A stretch of DNA of 64,000 nucleotides from PALSA-555 sp963821325. GTDB lineage: Bacteria > Actinomycetota > Acidimicrobiia > IMCC26256 > PALSA-555. Shown piece after piece: positions 17,926 to 27,706 of this stretch. Position numbers and translations under genes: made by a program. How positions within the stretch are numbered: position 1 is the first letter of the stretch; each line of letters begins with the position of its first letter. The DNA lies in the NCBI GenBank assembly GCA_963821325.1, contig CAWGDC010000001.1:806001-870000 (forward strand), given 5' to 3'. A model generated the notes under the pieces. The model ran no database searches, was not told where the DNA came from, and saw only the letters and a list, made by a program, of their open reading frames with translations.

Positions 17926-20900
17926 GTGAACGGACCCACCTGGCAACGGTACCCTCGCCTCGTTGACGGGACTCTAGGCCGCTTCTCCGCGCCGCTGCGT
18001 CGGTGGTTCGCCTCGACGTTCGAGGCGCCGACCCGCGCGCAGCACGACGCGTGGCCCGCCATCCGCGCGGGGGATCACACACTGCTGCTCGCGCCGACGG
18101 GATCGGGCAAGACGCTCGCCGCGTTCCTGTGGGCGATCGACCGGTTGAGCCGCGACGCCGTCCCGGACGCGTCGGCGCGCTGCCGGGTGCTGTACGTGTC
18201 GCCGTTGAAGGCGCTGGCCGTCGACATCGAGCGCAACCTGCGCGCGCCGCTCGTCGGGCTGCAGCGTCACGCCGAGCAGCTCGGTGTCGACGTGCACGTC
18301 CCGACCGTCGGGGTCCGGACCGGCGACACGCCCGCCGACGAGCGCCGGCGTCTGGCCCGCACGCCGCCCGACATCCTCATCACCACCCCCGAATCGCTGT
18401 ATCTGATCCTCACCTCCCGGGCCCGCGAGACCCTCCGGTCGGTGCGCTGGGTGATCGTGGACGAGATCCACGCCGTCGCCGCGACGAAGCGGGGCGCGCA
18501 CCTCGCCGTGTCGCTCGAGCGGCTCGAGGAGCTCACCGCGGCGCCGGCGCAGCGCATCGGGCTGTCGGCGACACAGCGGCCCCTCGACGAGATCGCCCGG
18601 TTCCTCGGCGGCGTCGGCCCCGACGGGCCCCGGCCGGTGACGATCGTCGACGCCGGCGCCAGCAAGGATCTCGAGCTCGAGGTGATCGTCCCGGTCGAGG
18701 ACCTCGCCGCGATGGGACGCGAGCTCGACGAGCCGGTCAGCGGTCCCGCCGCCGCCGGGCCGCCACGGGCCAGCATCTGGCCGCACGTGCACCCGCGCCT
18801 CCTGGAGCTCGTGCTGGCCCACCGCAGCACGATCATCTTCGTCAACGCCCGACGGCTCGCCGAGCGGCTCGCCGCGAGCCTCAACGACCTGTGGCGCGAG
18901 CAGCTCGCCGACGCCGGCGAGGAGGCGCCGGTCAGCGATCTGGTCCGCGCCCATCACGGCTCTGTCGCGCGTGAGCAGCGCCTGGCGATCGAGGATGCGC
19001 TGAAACGCGGGGAGCTGCGCGCCCTCGTGGCGACAAGCTCCCTCGAGCTCGGCATCGACATGGGCGCCGTGGACCTCGTCGTGCAGGTCGAGTCCCCCGG
19101 CTCCGTCGCCCGCGGGCTGCAGCGCGTCGGACGCGCCGGGCACGGGGTGGGTGAGGCGAGCCGCGGGAAGCTGTTCCCGAAGCACCGCGGGGACCTCCTC
19201 GAGGCCGCCGTCGTCGTGCCGCGCATGCGCGCCGGGCTCGTGGAGGAGACCCGCTACCCGCGGAACCCCCTCGACGTCCTCGCGCAGCAGCTCGTCGCGG
19301 CGTGCGCGCGTCGACGAATGGGACGTGGAGGACCTCGGCGCGATGGTGCGCCGCGCCGCCAACTTCGCCGAGCTGCCCGACGACGCGTTCACCGGTGTGC
19401 TCGACCTCCTCACCGGCCGGTACCCGAGCGACGAGTTCGCCGGGTTGCGACCCCGCCTGGTGTGGGATCGGGTGACCGGCCGGGTTCGGGCGCGAGAGGG
19501 CGCAGCCCGGGTCGCGGTCGTGAACGGCGGGACGATCCCCGACCGGGGGCTCTTCGGCGTGTTCCTCCCCGAGGGCACACGCGTCGGGGAGCTCGACGAG
19601 GAGATGGTGTACGAGAGCCGCCCCGGGGACTGCTTCGCGCTCGGCGCGTCGACGTGGCGCATCGAGCAGATCACCCACGACCGGGTCATCGTCACGCCGG
19701 CCCCGGGCGAGGCCGCGCACATGCCGTTCTGGCACGGTGACAAGCCCGGCCGACCCCTCGAGCTCGGACGGGCGCTCGGCGCCACGGTCCGCGAGCTCGG
19801 CGCGGCGGGCCCTGACGCCGCCCGCGAGCGCCTGCGCGACGAGGCGGCGCTCGACCCCTGGGCCGCGGACAACCTGTGGCAGTACCTCGAGGAGCAACGC
19901 GAGGCGACCGGGGTGGTGCCCGACGACCGCACCGTCGTCGTCGAGCGATTCCCGGACGAGATCGGCGACTGGCGAATCTGCGTCCTGTCACCGTTCGGGG
20001 CGCGGGTGCACGCCCCGTGGGCGCTCGCGCTCGAGGCTCGACTCGCGGACCGGCTCGGCGCACCGGTCGAGGTGCTGTGGAGCGACGACGGCATCATCCT
20101 GCGGCTCCCCGAGGCGATCGAGTCGATCCCGACCGACGAGCTGCTCCTCGACCCGGACGACGTCGAGGAGCTCGTCACCCGCCAGCTCCCCGCCACCGCG
20201 CTGTTCGCCGCCCGGTTCCGCGAGGCCGCGGCCCGCGCCCTCCTCCTGCCCCGTCGACGGCCCGGGGAGCGCACCCCGCTGTGGCAGCAGCGGCAACGCG
20301 CCGCGGACTTGCTCGAGGTCGCGGCGCAGTACCCGTCGTTCCCGATCATCCTCGAGGCGTCCCGCGAGTGCCTCCGCGACGTCTTCGACCTGGCGGCCCT
20401 GCGCAGCGTGCTCACCGATCTGCAGGCCCGCCGGGTCCGGGTCGTCGCCGTCGACACCCGCACCGCGTCGCCGTTCGCGCAGTCGCTGCTCCTCGGCTGG
20501 GTCGCCGTCTACATGTACGAGGGAGACGCGCCGCTCGCCGAGCGGCGGGCCGCCGCCCTCTCCCTGGACCGCGACCTGCTGCGCGAGCTGCTCGGCGGCG
20601 ACGAGCTGCGCGAGCTCCTCGACGGCGACGCCGTCGCCCAGGTCGAGCTCGAGCTCGCCCGCCTCGCGCCGACGTCGCGGCGGGCGCGTCACCCCGACGA
20701 CGTCCACGATCTCCTCGTCGAACTCGGGGACGTGAGCGTCGAGGAGCTCGCCGCCCGGGTCGAGGGCGCCCCGGGCCCGCTCGTCGACGGGCTCATCCGG
20801 GACCGGCGGGTGATCCCGATCACGGTCGCCGGCGAGGCCCGCGTCGTCGCGGCGGAGGACGCGGCCCGCTATCGCGACGCGCTCGGCGCGACGGTGCCCG

Positions 20901-22383
20901 TCGGGCTGCCCGCGGTGTTCACCGCGCCGGTCGAGGACCCGCTCGGGGACCTGCTCCGCCGATACGCCCGCACGCACGGCCCGTTCACCACCGTCGAGGC
21001 CACCCGTCGGTTCGGGCTGCCGACCGGGGAGACGGCCGAGACGCTGGAGCGGCTCGAGCAGGCCGGCCGGCTCGTGCGCGGGGAGCTTCGCCCCGGCGGC
21101 TCGGGCCGCGAGTGGTGCGACGTCGACGTGCTGCGCCGGCTGCGTCGCCGGTCGCTCGCCGCGCTCCGCGCCGAGATCGAGCCGGTCGACGCTGACGTGC
21201 TCGCCCGGTTCGGGCTCGCCTGGCACGGGGTCACGCGCCGCCGGCGAGGACTCGACGCGCTCGTCGACGCGGTCAGCCAGCTGCAGGGCGCGCCGATCCC
21301 CGCGTCGGTGCTCGAACGCGACGTGCTCGCCGCCCGCGTCGAGGGGTACCGGCCGGCGATGCTCGACGAGCTCTGCGCCAGCGGCGACATCGTCTGGATC
21401 GGCGACGGCGCGCTCGGCACCACCGACGGGCGGGTCGTCCTCGCCTTCCGCGACCAGGCGGCGCTCCTCGCGCCCGCGCCGTCGTCGGAGCCGCCGACCG
21501 GCCCGCTGGCCGACGCCGTCCGGGCGCACCTCCGCGACCACGGCGCGTCGTTCTGGCCGGAGCTGGTCCGCGCCGTCGCCGCCGTCGACGAGCGCACGCT
21601 GCTCGACGCCCTCTGGGACCTCGTCTGGTCCGGCGAAGCGACGAACGACGGGCTCGCCGCGCTCCGCGCCCGGCTCGGCGGGCGCGCGCGCGCCCGCGCA
21701 GCAAGCCGCACCCGGGCCGGCTCAGCCGGCTCGGCCCACCCGCCGCGGCCGGTCGCTGGTCGCTCGTCGACGCGTTCACCCGCCCCGCGCCCAGCCGCGA
21801 CGGAGCGAACGATGGCCCGCGCCCGGCAGCTGCTCGAACGCCATGGCATCCTCACCCGCGAGGCGGTGCGCGCCGAGGGGTCACCCGGCGGCTTCGCGGC
21901 GGTGTACCCGACCCTCGCGCGCGTTGGAGGAGACCGGCAAGGTGCGGCGCGGCTACTTCGTGGCCGGGCTCGGCGCCGCCCAGTTCGCGCTCCCGGGTGC
22001 CGCGGACCGCCTCCGCGCCGAACGCGTCGCGGAGGAGACCACGACCGTGCTCGCCGCGACCGACCCGGCGCAACCGTACGGGGCGGCCCTGGCCTGGCCT
22101 GATTCCCCGGGCCGTCCCGCCCGCAGCCCGGGCGCGCTCGTCGTGCTGCGCGCCGGTCGGCCGGTCGGCTTCCTCGAGCGGGGCGCGAAGCACCTCCTCA
22201 CCTTCGGCGCCGACCACGACCAGTGGGTCGAGCCGCTCACCGAGCTCGTGAAGGACGGCCGGCTGCACGCGTTCGACGCTCGAGCGCATCGACGGCGTCC
22301 CGACCCGCGAGTCGCCCGCCGCCGACGCCCTGCGCGCCGCGGGGTTCGTGCCCGCCTACCGGGGACTGCGCCTCGGGACCTGA
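17926..22383 (+). CDS. lhr: Lhr-type superfamily 2 DNA helicase, three frame shifts
   Basis: Large 3'-5' DNA helicase of the Lhr family, linked to DNA repair; about 1485 residues, the usual length. Walker A APTGSGKT, DEIH in IVDEIHAVAATKRG, SATQRPLDEIARFLGG, and the C-terminal helicase half with TSSLELGIDMGAVDLVVQ and QRVGRAGH. The frame moves by one extra base at about 19304, 21918 and 22276. Each side reads like Lhr (VDEWDVEDLG, then RALEETGKVRRGYFVAGLG, and finally AGFVPAYRGLRLG before the TGA at 22381). The start is uncertain: GTG at 17926 is the only in-frame start, yet a -10-like TACCCT lies downstream of it at 17950. The nei gene follows, forming a repair pair. Confidence 0.88.
17946..17955. 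promoter_or_regulatory. Overlapping divergent -10-like elements
   Basis: TACCGT on the minus strand (17946-17951) and TACCCT on the plus strand (17950-17955) overlap by two bases between the signalling gene and lhr. If both are used, the two transcripts would start back to back and exclude one another. Sequence pattern only. Confidence 0.35.
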
Positions 22384-22385
22384 CG

Positions 22386-22391
22386 TACCCT
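22386..22391 (+). promoter_or_regulatory. -10-like TACCCT before nei
   Basis: TACCCT ends 6 nt before the ATG at 22398, in the 14-bp gap after lhr. Spacing suits a leaderless transcript, so nei may be expressed independently of lhr. Confidence 0.45.
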
Positions 22392-22397
22392 GGCGGG

Positions 22398-23186
22398 ATG
22401 CCCGAGGGCGACACGCTCACCCGCACGGCGCGCACCCTGCACACCGCTATGGCGGGCCGGCGCCTGACCCGCCTCGACCTCGCCCGGCTCGCGGGCCCGA
22501 AGCCGGCGACCGGCACCGAGATCGTGTCGGTCGAGGCACGCGGCAAGCACCTCCTCGTCCACTTCGGCGACGGGCGGTCGCTGCACACCCATCTGCAGCT
22601 GCACGGCACCTGGCACCTCTACCGGGCGGGGGAGCGCTGGCGGCGGCCCCGCGCGCAGGCGCGCGCCGTGCTCGAGGTGGACGACGGGACGGTCGCGGTG
22701 TGCTTCGCGGCGCCCACGGTGGAGCTCCTCGACCCGCGCCGGACGCGGCGCGCCGCGGCCGGGCTCGACACGCTCGGGCCAGACCTGTGCCGCGAGGACG
22801 TCGACGTCGATGAGATCCTCGCCCGGCTTGCCCGGGTCGACCCGACGGTCGAGGTCGGGGTGGCGCTGCTCGACCAGCGGGTCGCGGCGGGGATCGGCAA
22901 CGTCTACAAGAGCGAGGTGTGCTTCGCGTGCGGGATCGAGCCCGGCACGCCGCTCGGGACGCTCGACGCGCCGACGCGGCGGACGGTGTACGAGCGGGCG
23001 TCCACGCTGTTGCGCGCCAACCTCGCCCGGTCGCAGCGGATGACGGTGTCCGGCGGGTTGGCGGTGTACGGCCGGGCCGGGCGCGCCTGTCGGCGGTGCG
23101 GGACGCGCGTCCGGCGCCGACGCCAGGGCATGCCGGCCCGCTCGACCTACTGGTGCCCGACCTGCCAGCCGTTCCCGACGAGCTGA
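22398..23186 (+). CDS. nei: Fpg/Nei family DNA glycosylase (endonuclease VIII-like)
   Basis: Base-excision repair glycosylase/AP lyase for oxidised bases; 262 residues. Starts MPEGDT, giving the catalytic Pro2 and Glu3 of the Nei branch. Lys at GKHLLVHF matches the conserved catalytic-domain Lys. The helix-two-turn-helix reads GIGNVYKSEVCFACG, and the C-terminus carries a four-Cys zinc finger (CRRCG and WCPTC). It lies directly after lhr; mycobacterial and other actinobacterial genomes commonly place an nei-type gene next to lhr. Confidence 0.93.
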   Translation: MPEGDTLTRTARTLHTAMAGRRLTRLDLARLAGPKPATGTEIVSVEARGKHLLVHFGDGRSLHTHLQLHGTWHLYRAGERWRRPRAQARAVLEVDDGTVAVCFAAPTVELLDPRRTRRAAAGLDTLGPDLCREDVDVDEILARLARVDPTVEVGVALLDQRVAAGIGNVYKSEVCFACGIEPGTPLGTLDAPTRRTVYERASTLLRANLARSQRMTVSGGLAVYGRAGRACRRCGTRVRRRRQGMPARSTYWCPTCQPFPTS

Positions 23187-23199
23187 GACGCGTCGAGGG

Positions 23200-24207
23200 C
23201 TACAGGACCGCGAACGCCGGCGCGGCCGCGACCAGCGCGTCGCCCAGCTCCGCATCGCCGTCGACGTGGTGGCGGAACTCGTCGACGCGCAGCCGCTCGG
23301 CGCTCAGCAGGCACCAGTCGAGCGCCGACGCCGACAGGGTGACGTCCGGGTCGCCGTCCCGGGCCTCGGCGTCCGGGGCGAGCGGCATCCGCCAGGTTCC
23401 GCCGCCGTCGCCCGTGAGCACGACCCGTGCCGTCCGATCGGGTCGGGCGCGGCCGATGGTGACGAGCCCGGGGGGCAGGGTGCGCATCGAGAGGTCCGAC
23501 ATGAGGTGCAGCTCGGCGGCGGGCGGTGGATCCCCGGCCGCGCCGCGCACGCGGCGCAGGTCGTCGCGGTGGATCCAGCTCTCGAACGCGCGGGCGATGA
23601 GCGCGTCGGCTGGGCTCATCGGGAGGCCGAGCCACGCCACGGTGGTGTGCTCGTCGGGCGGCGCCCCGGCCCACGCGAGCACCGCGTCGGCGGCGCGTCG
23701 CCAGTGGTCGAGCACCTCGGTCAGGGGGCGGCCCTCGTAGCGGTCGAGCAGCACGGCGGTGCGGCGCTCGACGTCGGTGGGCTCGACGTCGTCGACGGGC
23801 CGCCCGACGGCGCGGGCGAGGAGGCTTTCCTGGGCGGCGAGGTGGACCGCGAGGCCCCACGCGGTGAGCCCGTTCGGGGTCATCGCCTGGTACTGCTCCG
23901 GTGCGAGACGCTCCAGCTCGTCGGCCAGGCGGCGCGCTTCGGCGTCGTAGAGCCGCGCCGCGGCGTCCTCGACCCGATCGGTCACCGCCGCGGCGAGGAC
24001 GGCATCGCGCAGCGTCGGTGGCGGCTCGCGCGCCTCGAGCGCGCCGAGCCACGCCGCCGCGGCGGCCAGCCGGTCGGCTTCGTCGGCGAGGTCGGGCCGG
24101 CGGCCGAGGAGCGCCTCGACGGCGGCGACCTCGTCCGGGTCGCAGCCGTGCAGTGCGTACGCCCCGAGGAGCTCCTCCAGGCTGCGGTCGTCGCCGAAAC
24201 CCGTCAC
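23200..24207 (-). CDS. Anti-sigma factor fused to a mycothiol-type maleylpyruvate isomerase (DinB-like) domain
   Basis: 335 residues. Residues about 8-75 resemble the N-terminal sigma-binding region of RskA-type anti-sigma factors (LEELLGAYALHGCDPDEVAAVE, then REPPPTLRDAVLAAA). Residues about 80-335 resemble the MDMPI/DinB group: GLAVHLAAQESLLAR and FESWIHRDDLRRV supply the His residues (about 122 and 213) of the metal site, followed by a C-terminal domain. No membrane helix. The ATG overlaps the stop of the ECF sigma gene by 4 bp. A cytosolic anti-sigma factor whose sensor is a metal- and mycothiol-binding fold is the natural reading; the signal is unknown. Confidence 0.8.
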   Translation of the reverse strand: MTGFGDDRSLEELLGAYALHGCDPDEVAAVEALLGRRPDLADEADRLAAAAAWLGALEAREPPPTLRDAVLAAAVTDRVEDAAARLYDAEARRLADELERLAPEQYQAMTPNGLTAWGLAVHLAAQESLLARAVGRPVDDVEPTDVERRTAVLLDRYEGRPLTEVLDHWRRAADAVLAWAGAPPDEHTTVAWLGLPMSPADALIARAFESWIHRDDLRRVRGAAGDPPPAAELHLMSDLSMRTLPPGLVTIGRARPDRTARVVLTGDGGGTWRMPLAPDAEARDGDPDVTLSASALDWCLLSAERLRVDEFRHHVDGDAELGDALVAAAPAFAVL

Positions 24208-24809
24208 GGCGTGCGCACCCCCGCCTCGGTCAACGCCGCGGCGACGCGGCGCAGCCCGAGCCGCAGCCGCGACTTCGCGGTGCCCTCCGGGATGCCGAGC
24301 TCGACCGCGACCTCCCGGTAGGTGCGTCCCCCGAAGTAGGCGAGCTCGATGGCCTCGCGCTGCTCGGCGGGGAGCGCGTCGAGCGCGGCCCGGACCTGCT
24401 CCGCGGTGAGGATCGCGGTGGCGAGCTCCTCCACGTCGGGCACCGCGGTGGCGCGGCGGGCCGCGTCGCGCTGCGACCGGCGGCGGCGAGCCTCCTCACG
24501 GCGGACGTAGTCGACGGCCCGTCGGTGCGCCAGCGTCGCGAGCCAGGTGCGCAGGGTTCCCCGTGTGGGGTCGAAGAGCTCGGGCCGCTCCCACAGGACG
24601 ACGAACACCTCCTGGGTGACGTCCTCGGCGCCTCGCGGCTCCCCAATCACTCGGCGGGCCAACCCGAATACGAACGACGCGTACTGGTCGTAGACCTCGG
24701 CGAGCGCCGCCGGCTCCGCCGCGGTGAGCCGGCCGCGGATCGCCCGCTCCCAATCGCCCGGATCGCCCACCCAGGTCCCAGCCACCGGTGCCCCCGTCGG
24801 TGCCATCAT
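24204..24809 (-). CDS. ECF-family RNA polymerase sigma factor (SigK/SigL-like)
   Basis: Extracytoplasmic-function sigma factor, about 201 residues. Region 2: AEVYDQYASFVFGLARRV, GAEDVTQEVFVVLWERP and RTWLATLAHRRAVDYVRR. Region 4: AALDALPAEQREAIELAYFGG, YREVAVELGIPEGTAKSRL. The ATG at 24809 is preferred, with a GGGGA element about 9 nt upstream; a GTG at 24851 would add 14 weakly conserved residues. Its stop overlaps the anti-sigma start, so the two are coupled, the usual arrangement for autoregulated ECF pairs. Confidence 0.93.
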   Translation of the reverse strand: MMAPTGAPVAGTWVGDPGDWERAIRGRLTAAEPAALAEVYDQYASFVFGLARRVIGEPRGAEDVTQEVFVVLWERPELFDPTRGTLRTWLATLAHRRAVDYVRREEARRRRSQRDAARRATAVPDVEELATAILTAEQVRAALDALPAEQREAIELAYFGGRTYREVAVELGIPEGTAKSRLRLGLRRVAAALTEAGVRTP

Positions 24810-24876
24810 CGCCACGTCCCCGTTTCGTCCACCCACCGTCGGGCGGATCACGCCGGCACGGCACCATGATCCGCCG

Positions 24877-24906
24877 CTGACGTCGGGGCCGAACCGACTC
24901 TAGATT
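24877..24906 (+). promoter_or_regulatory. Predicted promoter of the flavoprotein gene
   Basis: CTGACG (24877-24882) and TAGATT (24901-24906) with an 18-bp spacer. A strong ribosome site GGGAGGA follows about 8 nt before the ATG at 24938, so this transcript is leadered, unlike many others here. Confidence 0.4.
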
Positions 24907-24937
24907 GCCGACGCCGCGCCGGCGGGAGGACACCGAG

Positions 24938-26350
24938 ATGGCAGACGACTTCGACCTGGTGATCGTGGGCATGGGCTCAGGCGGCATGGTCGCCGCCGAG
25001 TTCGCCGCCACGCTCGGGCTGCGCGTCGCGGTCGCTGAGCGGGGCCGGGTCGGCGGCGACTGCCTCTGGACCGGCTGCGTGCCGAGCAAGGCGCTGCTCG
25101 CCTCGGGCAAGATCGCCCATCACCTCCGCCACGCCGACGAGTGGGGCATCGAGGCGGTCGAGCCCACCGTCGACCGGGCCCGGGTCTGGGACCGGATCCG
25201 GTCCGTGCAGCACCAGGTCGCGGACACGGACGACAACCCCGACCGGTACCGGGCCATGGGCGTCGAGATCGTCGCCGGGCACGCCCGGGTCACCGACCCC
25301 ACGACGGTGGTCGTGAAGACCGAGGACGGCGACCGGGCGCTGTCCACCCGCTACGTGCTGCTCTGCACGGGGAGCCGCCCCGCCGTCCCGCCGGTCGAGG
25401 GCCTCGAGGACGTCGGCTACGTGACGAGCGAGAACCTCTTCGAGCTGCACGACCCGCCGGCCAGCTTCGTGAACATCGGCGGCGGGCCGATCGCCGTCGA
25501 GATGGTGCAGGGCTTCACCCGCCTCGGGATCCCCACCACGCTCCTCCAGAAGGGCCCCCGCATCCTGCCCCGCGACGAGCCCGCGCTCGTCGACATGCTC
25601 GTCACCCACCTCCGCGACGAGGGTGTCGACCTGCAATTCAACGTCGAGACCCAGAAGGTCACCCGCAACGGCGCCAAGAAGGTGGTGCACGGCACCGAGA
25701 ACGGCGAGCCGCGCACCTGGGAGGCCGACGAGCTGCTCGTCGCCGTCGGTCGTCGTCCCAACGTCGAGAACCTCGGCCTCGAGGAGCTCGGCATCAAGAC
25801 CGAAGCCAAGGGCGTCGTCGTCGACAACCGTGGCCGCACGAGCGTCGACACCGTCTACGCCTGCGGCGACATCGCCGGCCGCTACCTCTTCACCCATTCC
25901 GCCGCCTACGAAGGTGTCCGGGCGGTGCGCGACATGTTCTTCCCCGGCAAGGGCAAGGTGGTCGCGAGCGTTCCGTGGTGCACGTTCACCGACCCGGAGC
26001 TCGCCCACGCGGGCCTCACCGAGGCGGAGGCCCGGAGCCAGTACAAGGACGGCGTCGAGGTGTGGCACCAGGACCTCATCCACAACGACCGGGCCCGCGC
26101 CGACGGTGCCACCACCGGCGCGATCGTCGCCATCACCCACAAGAAGCGGGTCGTGGGCGCCCACATCCTCGCCCCCGCCGCCGGTGAGATGATCCACGAG
26201 TTCGCCCTCGCCATCGAGGAGGACGTGACCCTGAGCGACCTCAGCCAGTTCATGCACGTCTACCCGACCGTCTCGACGTCGATTGGGCAGCTCGCCGGCG
26301 AGGCCGCGTTCGAGAAGGCCGAGAAGCTGCGCTGGCTCGTGCGGCGGTAG
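24938..26350 (+). CDS. FAD-dependent pyridine nucleotide-disulfide oxidoreductase (Lpd/MerA-like)
   Basis: Two-dinucleotide-binding flavoprotein, 470 residues. N-terminal FAD site VIVGMGSGGMVAAEFA; redox-active cysteines in GGDCLWTGCVPSK; NAD(P) site VNIGGGPIAVEMVQGF; second FAD motif TVYACGDIAG; C-terminal dimer-interface His in FMHVYPTVS. It resembles dihydrolipoamide dehydrogenases and mercuric reductases but has no N-terminal metal-binding domain and no 2-oxoacid dehydrogenase genes beside it, so the substrate is open (lipoamide, mycothione or other disulfide). A thioesterase-fold gene follows 4 nt downstream. Confidence 0.88.
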   Translation: MADDFDLVIVGMGSGGMVAAEFAATLGLRVAVAERGRVGGDCLWTGCVPSKALLASGKIAHHLRHADEWGIEAVEPTVDRARVWDRIRSVQHQVADTDDNPDRYRAMGVEIVAGHARVTDPTTVVVKTEDGDRALSTRYVLLCTGSRPAVPPVEGLEDVGYVTSENLFELHDPPASFVNIGGGPIAVEMVQGFTRLGIPTTLLQKGPRILPRDEPALVDMLVTHLRDEGVDLQFNVETQKVTRNGAKKVVHGTENGEPRTWEADELLVAVGRRPNVENLGLEELGIKTEAKGVVVDNRGRTSVDTVYACGDIAGRYLFTHSAAYEGVRAVRDMFFPGKGKVVASVPWCTFTDPELAHAGLTEAEARSQYKDGVEVWHQDLIHNDRARADGATTGAIVAITHKKRVVGAHILAPAAGEMIHEFALAIEEDVTLSDLSQFMHVYPTVSTSIGQLAGEAAFEKAEKLRWLVRR

Positions 26351-26354
26351 CGGG

Positions 26355-26861
26355 GTGGCCCGCGAGCCGCTCGACGCCGCCCGGTTCGGGTTCCCGAGCC
26401 GCTGCTTCGTCTGCGACCGCACGAACCCCCGCGGCCTGCAGGTCCCGTTCTTCCAGGACGGAGACCTCGTGGTCGCCGATTTCGAGCTGCCCGCCGAGTT
26501 CTCCGGGGCCCCGACCCTCGTGCACGGCGGCGCGACGCTCGCGCTGATCGACGAGGCGATGAGCTGGGCAACGATCGCGCTCGCCCGCCGATTCGCGTAC
26601 ACCGGTGAGACGTCGGCCCGGTTCGTGTGGCCGGTACGCGTCGGCCGCCCCTACCGGGTCGAGGCCCGCGTCGCCGACCAGGACGAGCGGCGCCTCATGA
26701 CCGAGGCGGTCGTCCGTGACGGCAAGGCGCGGGTGTGCGTGACCGCGTCGGCGACGATGCTCGTCCTCGACGCCGAGCAGGCCCGCGACGCGATCGGCAC
26801 GAACGTGCAGGGCGACAACGCCGCGTACGTCCGCGACAATCCGGACGCGTCCGCGAGCTAG
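26355..26861 (+). CDS. Hotdog-fold thioesterase (PaaI-like)
   Basis: 168 residues. N-terminal SRCFVCDRTNPRGLQVPF, a Cys-x-x-Cys/Asn-Pro-x-Gly-Leu motif common in this hotdog group, then VHGGATLALIDEAMSWA, the central helix with the catalytic Gly/acidic positions. Probably hydrolyses an acyl-CoA; substrate unknown. GTG start 4 nt after the flavoprotein stop, so co-transcribed. Its TAG lies inside a CTAG shared with the stop of the convergent degV-like gene. Confidence 0.82.
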   Translation: MAREPLDAARFGFPSRCFVCDRTNPRGLQVPFFQDGDLVVADFELPAEFSGAPTLVHGGATLALIDEAMSWATIALARRFAYTGETSARFVWPVRVGRPYRVEARVADQDERRLMTEAVVRDGKARVCVTASATMLVLDAEQARDAIGTNVQGDNAAYVRDNPDASAS

Positions 26862-27706
26862 TGGCCGGTGCCGGCGAGGGCAGCCGGGAAGTAGACGGCG
26901 CCCGCGGTGCCAAGCCCGGTGTGGACCGCGACCGACGGCCCGACCTCGTATCGGACCAGCTCGTCGACGCCGGGATGTTCCGCCAGGCGGCCGGCGAGCG
27001 CCGTCGCGAGGTCGCCGGCCGCGGCGTCGCCGACCCCAACGAGCAGCCGCTCATCTGCCGCTGCTCGCTCGACCACCGCGGCCATCTCGCCCACGGCCTC
27101 CTCGGCGTCCCGGGCGTGGGCCACCACGTCCATCGTCCCTCCGCCCAGGGCGAGCACCGCCACGCCCGATTCGGCGTCGGCCGCGGCGTCGCCGCGGAGC
27201 CGTCCGCCGCGCCGGGCGAGGTCGAGGGCGCCGAGGACGAAGACGTTGCCGACCGACGCAGCGACCGCTCGCGCCGCCGCGGCCGCCGCGTCCAGGTCAC
27301 CTCCCCCCTCGAGCACGGTGCCGGCCGCCCACACGCAGCACGCCACCGGGAACGACGCGGTGCCGGTATCGACCAGCTCGACGGGTATCCGGCTCTCCCG
27401 CGCCGCAATGCGGGCGCTGTCGAGCGTCGCGGACGTGTTCGAGCCGATGTGCACCGAAAGGACGGCATCGGCGCCGTCGGCCGCCGCCGCCTCGTAGGCC
27501 GCCACGAACGCGCCGGGGGATGGCGCCGCGGTCGAGACGGTGGCACCGGCGCGCAGCCGCTCGTAGCACGCGGCGGTGGTGAGGTCGACGCCCTCGGCGA
27601 AGGGCTGGCCGTCGACGACGACGGTGAGCGGCACCACCCGCGCCGCGAACCGTTCGCGCAGCGCGTCCGGTAGCAGCGCGTTCGAATCGGTGACGAGCGC
27701 GATCAT
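26858..27706 (-). CDS. DegV family fatty-acid-binding protein (FakB-like)
   Basis: 282 residues. DegV proteins bind fatty acids; some (FakB) present them to FakA for phosphorylation. Features: N-terminal IALVTDSNALLPDALRE, TVSTAAPSPGAFVAAYE, VLSVHIGSNTSATLDSAR with the fatty-acid carboxylate-binding residues, and VELVDTGTASFPV. The ATG overlaps the plsY stop in ATGA, so the two are coupled; PlsY uses acyl-phosphate, the product of the Fak route, which strengthens the lipid role. No fakA gene is present in the window. Confidence 0.85.
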   Translation of the reverse strand: MIALVTDSNALLPDALRERFAARVVPLTVVVDGQPFAEGVDLTTAACYERLRAGATVSTAAPSPGAFVAAYEAAAADGADAVLSVHIGSNTSATLDSARIAARESRIPVELVDTGTASFPVACCVWAAGTVLEGGGDLDAAAAAARAVAASVGNVFVLGALDLARRGGRLRGDAAADAESGVAVLALGGGTMDVVAHARDAEEAVGEMAAVVERAAADERLLVGVGDAAAGDLATALAGRLAEHPGVDELVRYEVGPSVAVHTGLGTAGAVYFPAALAGTGH

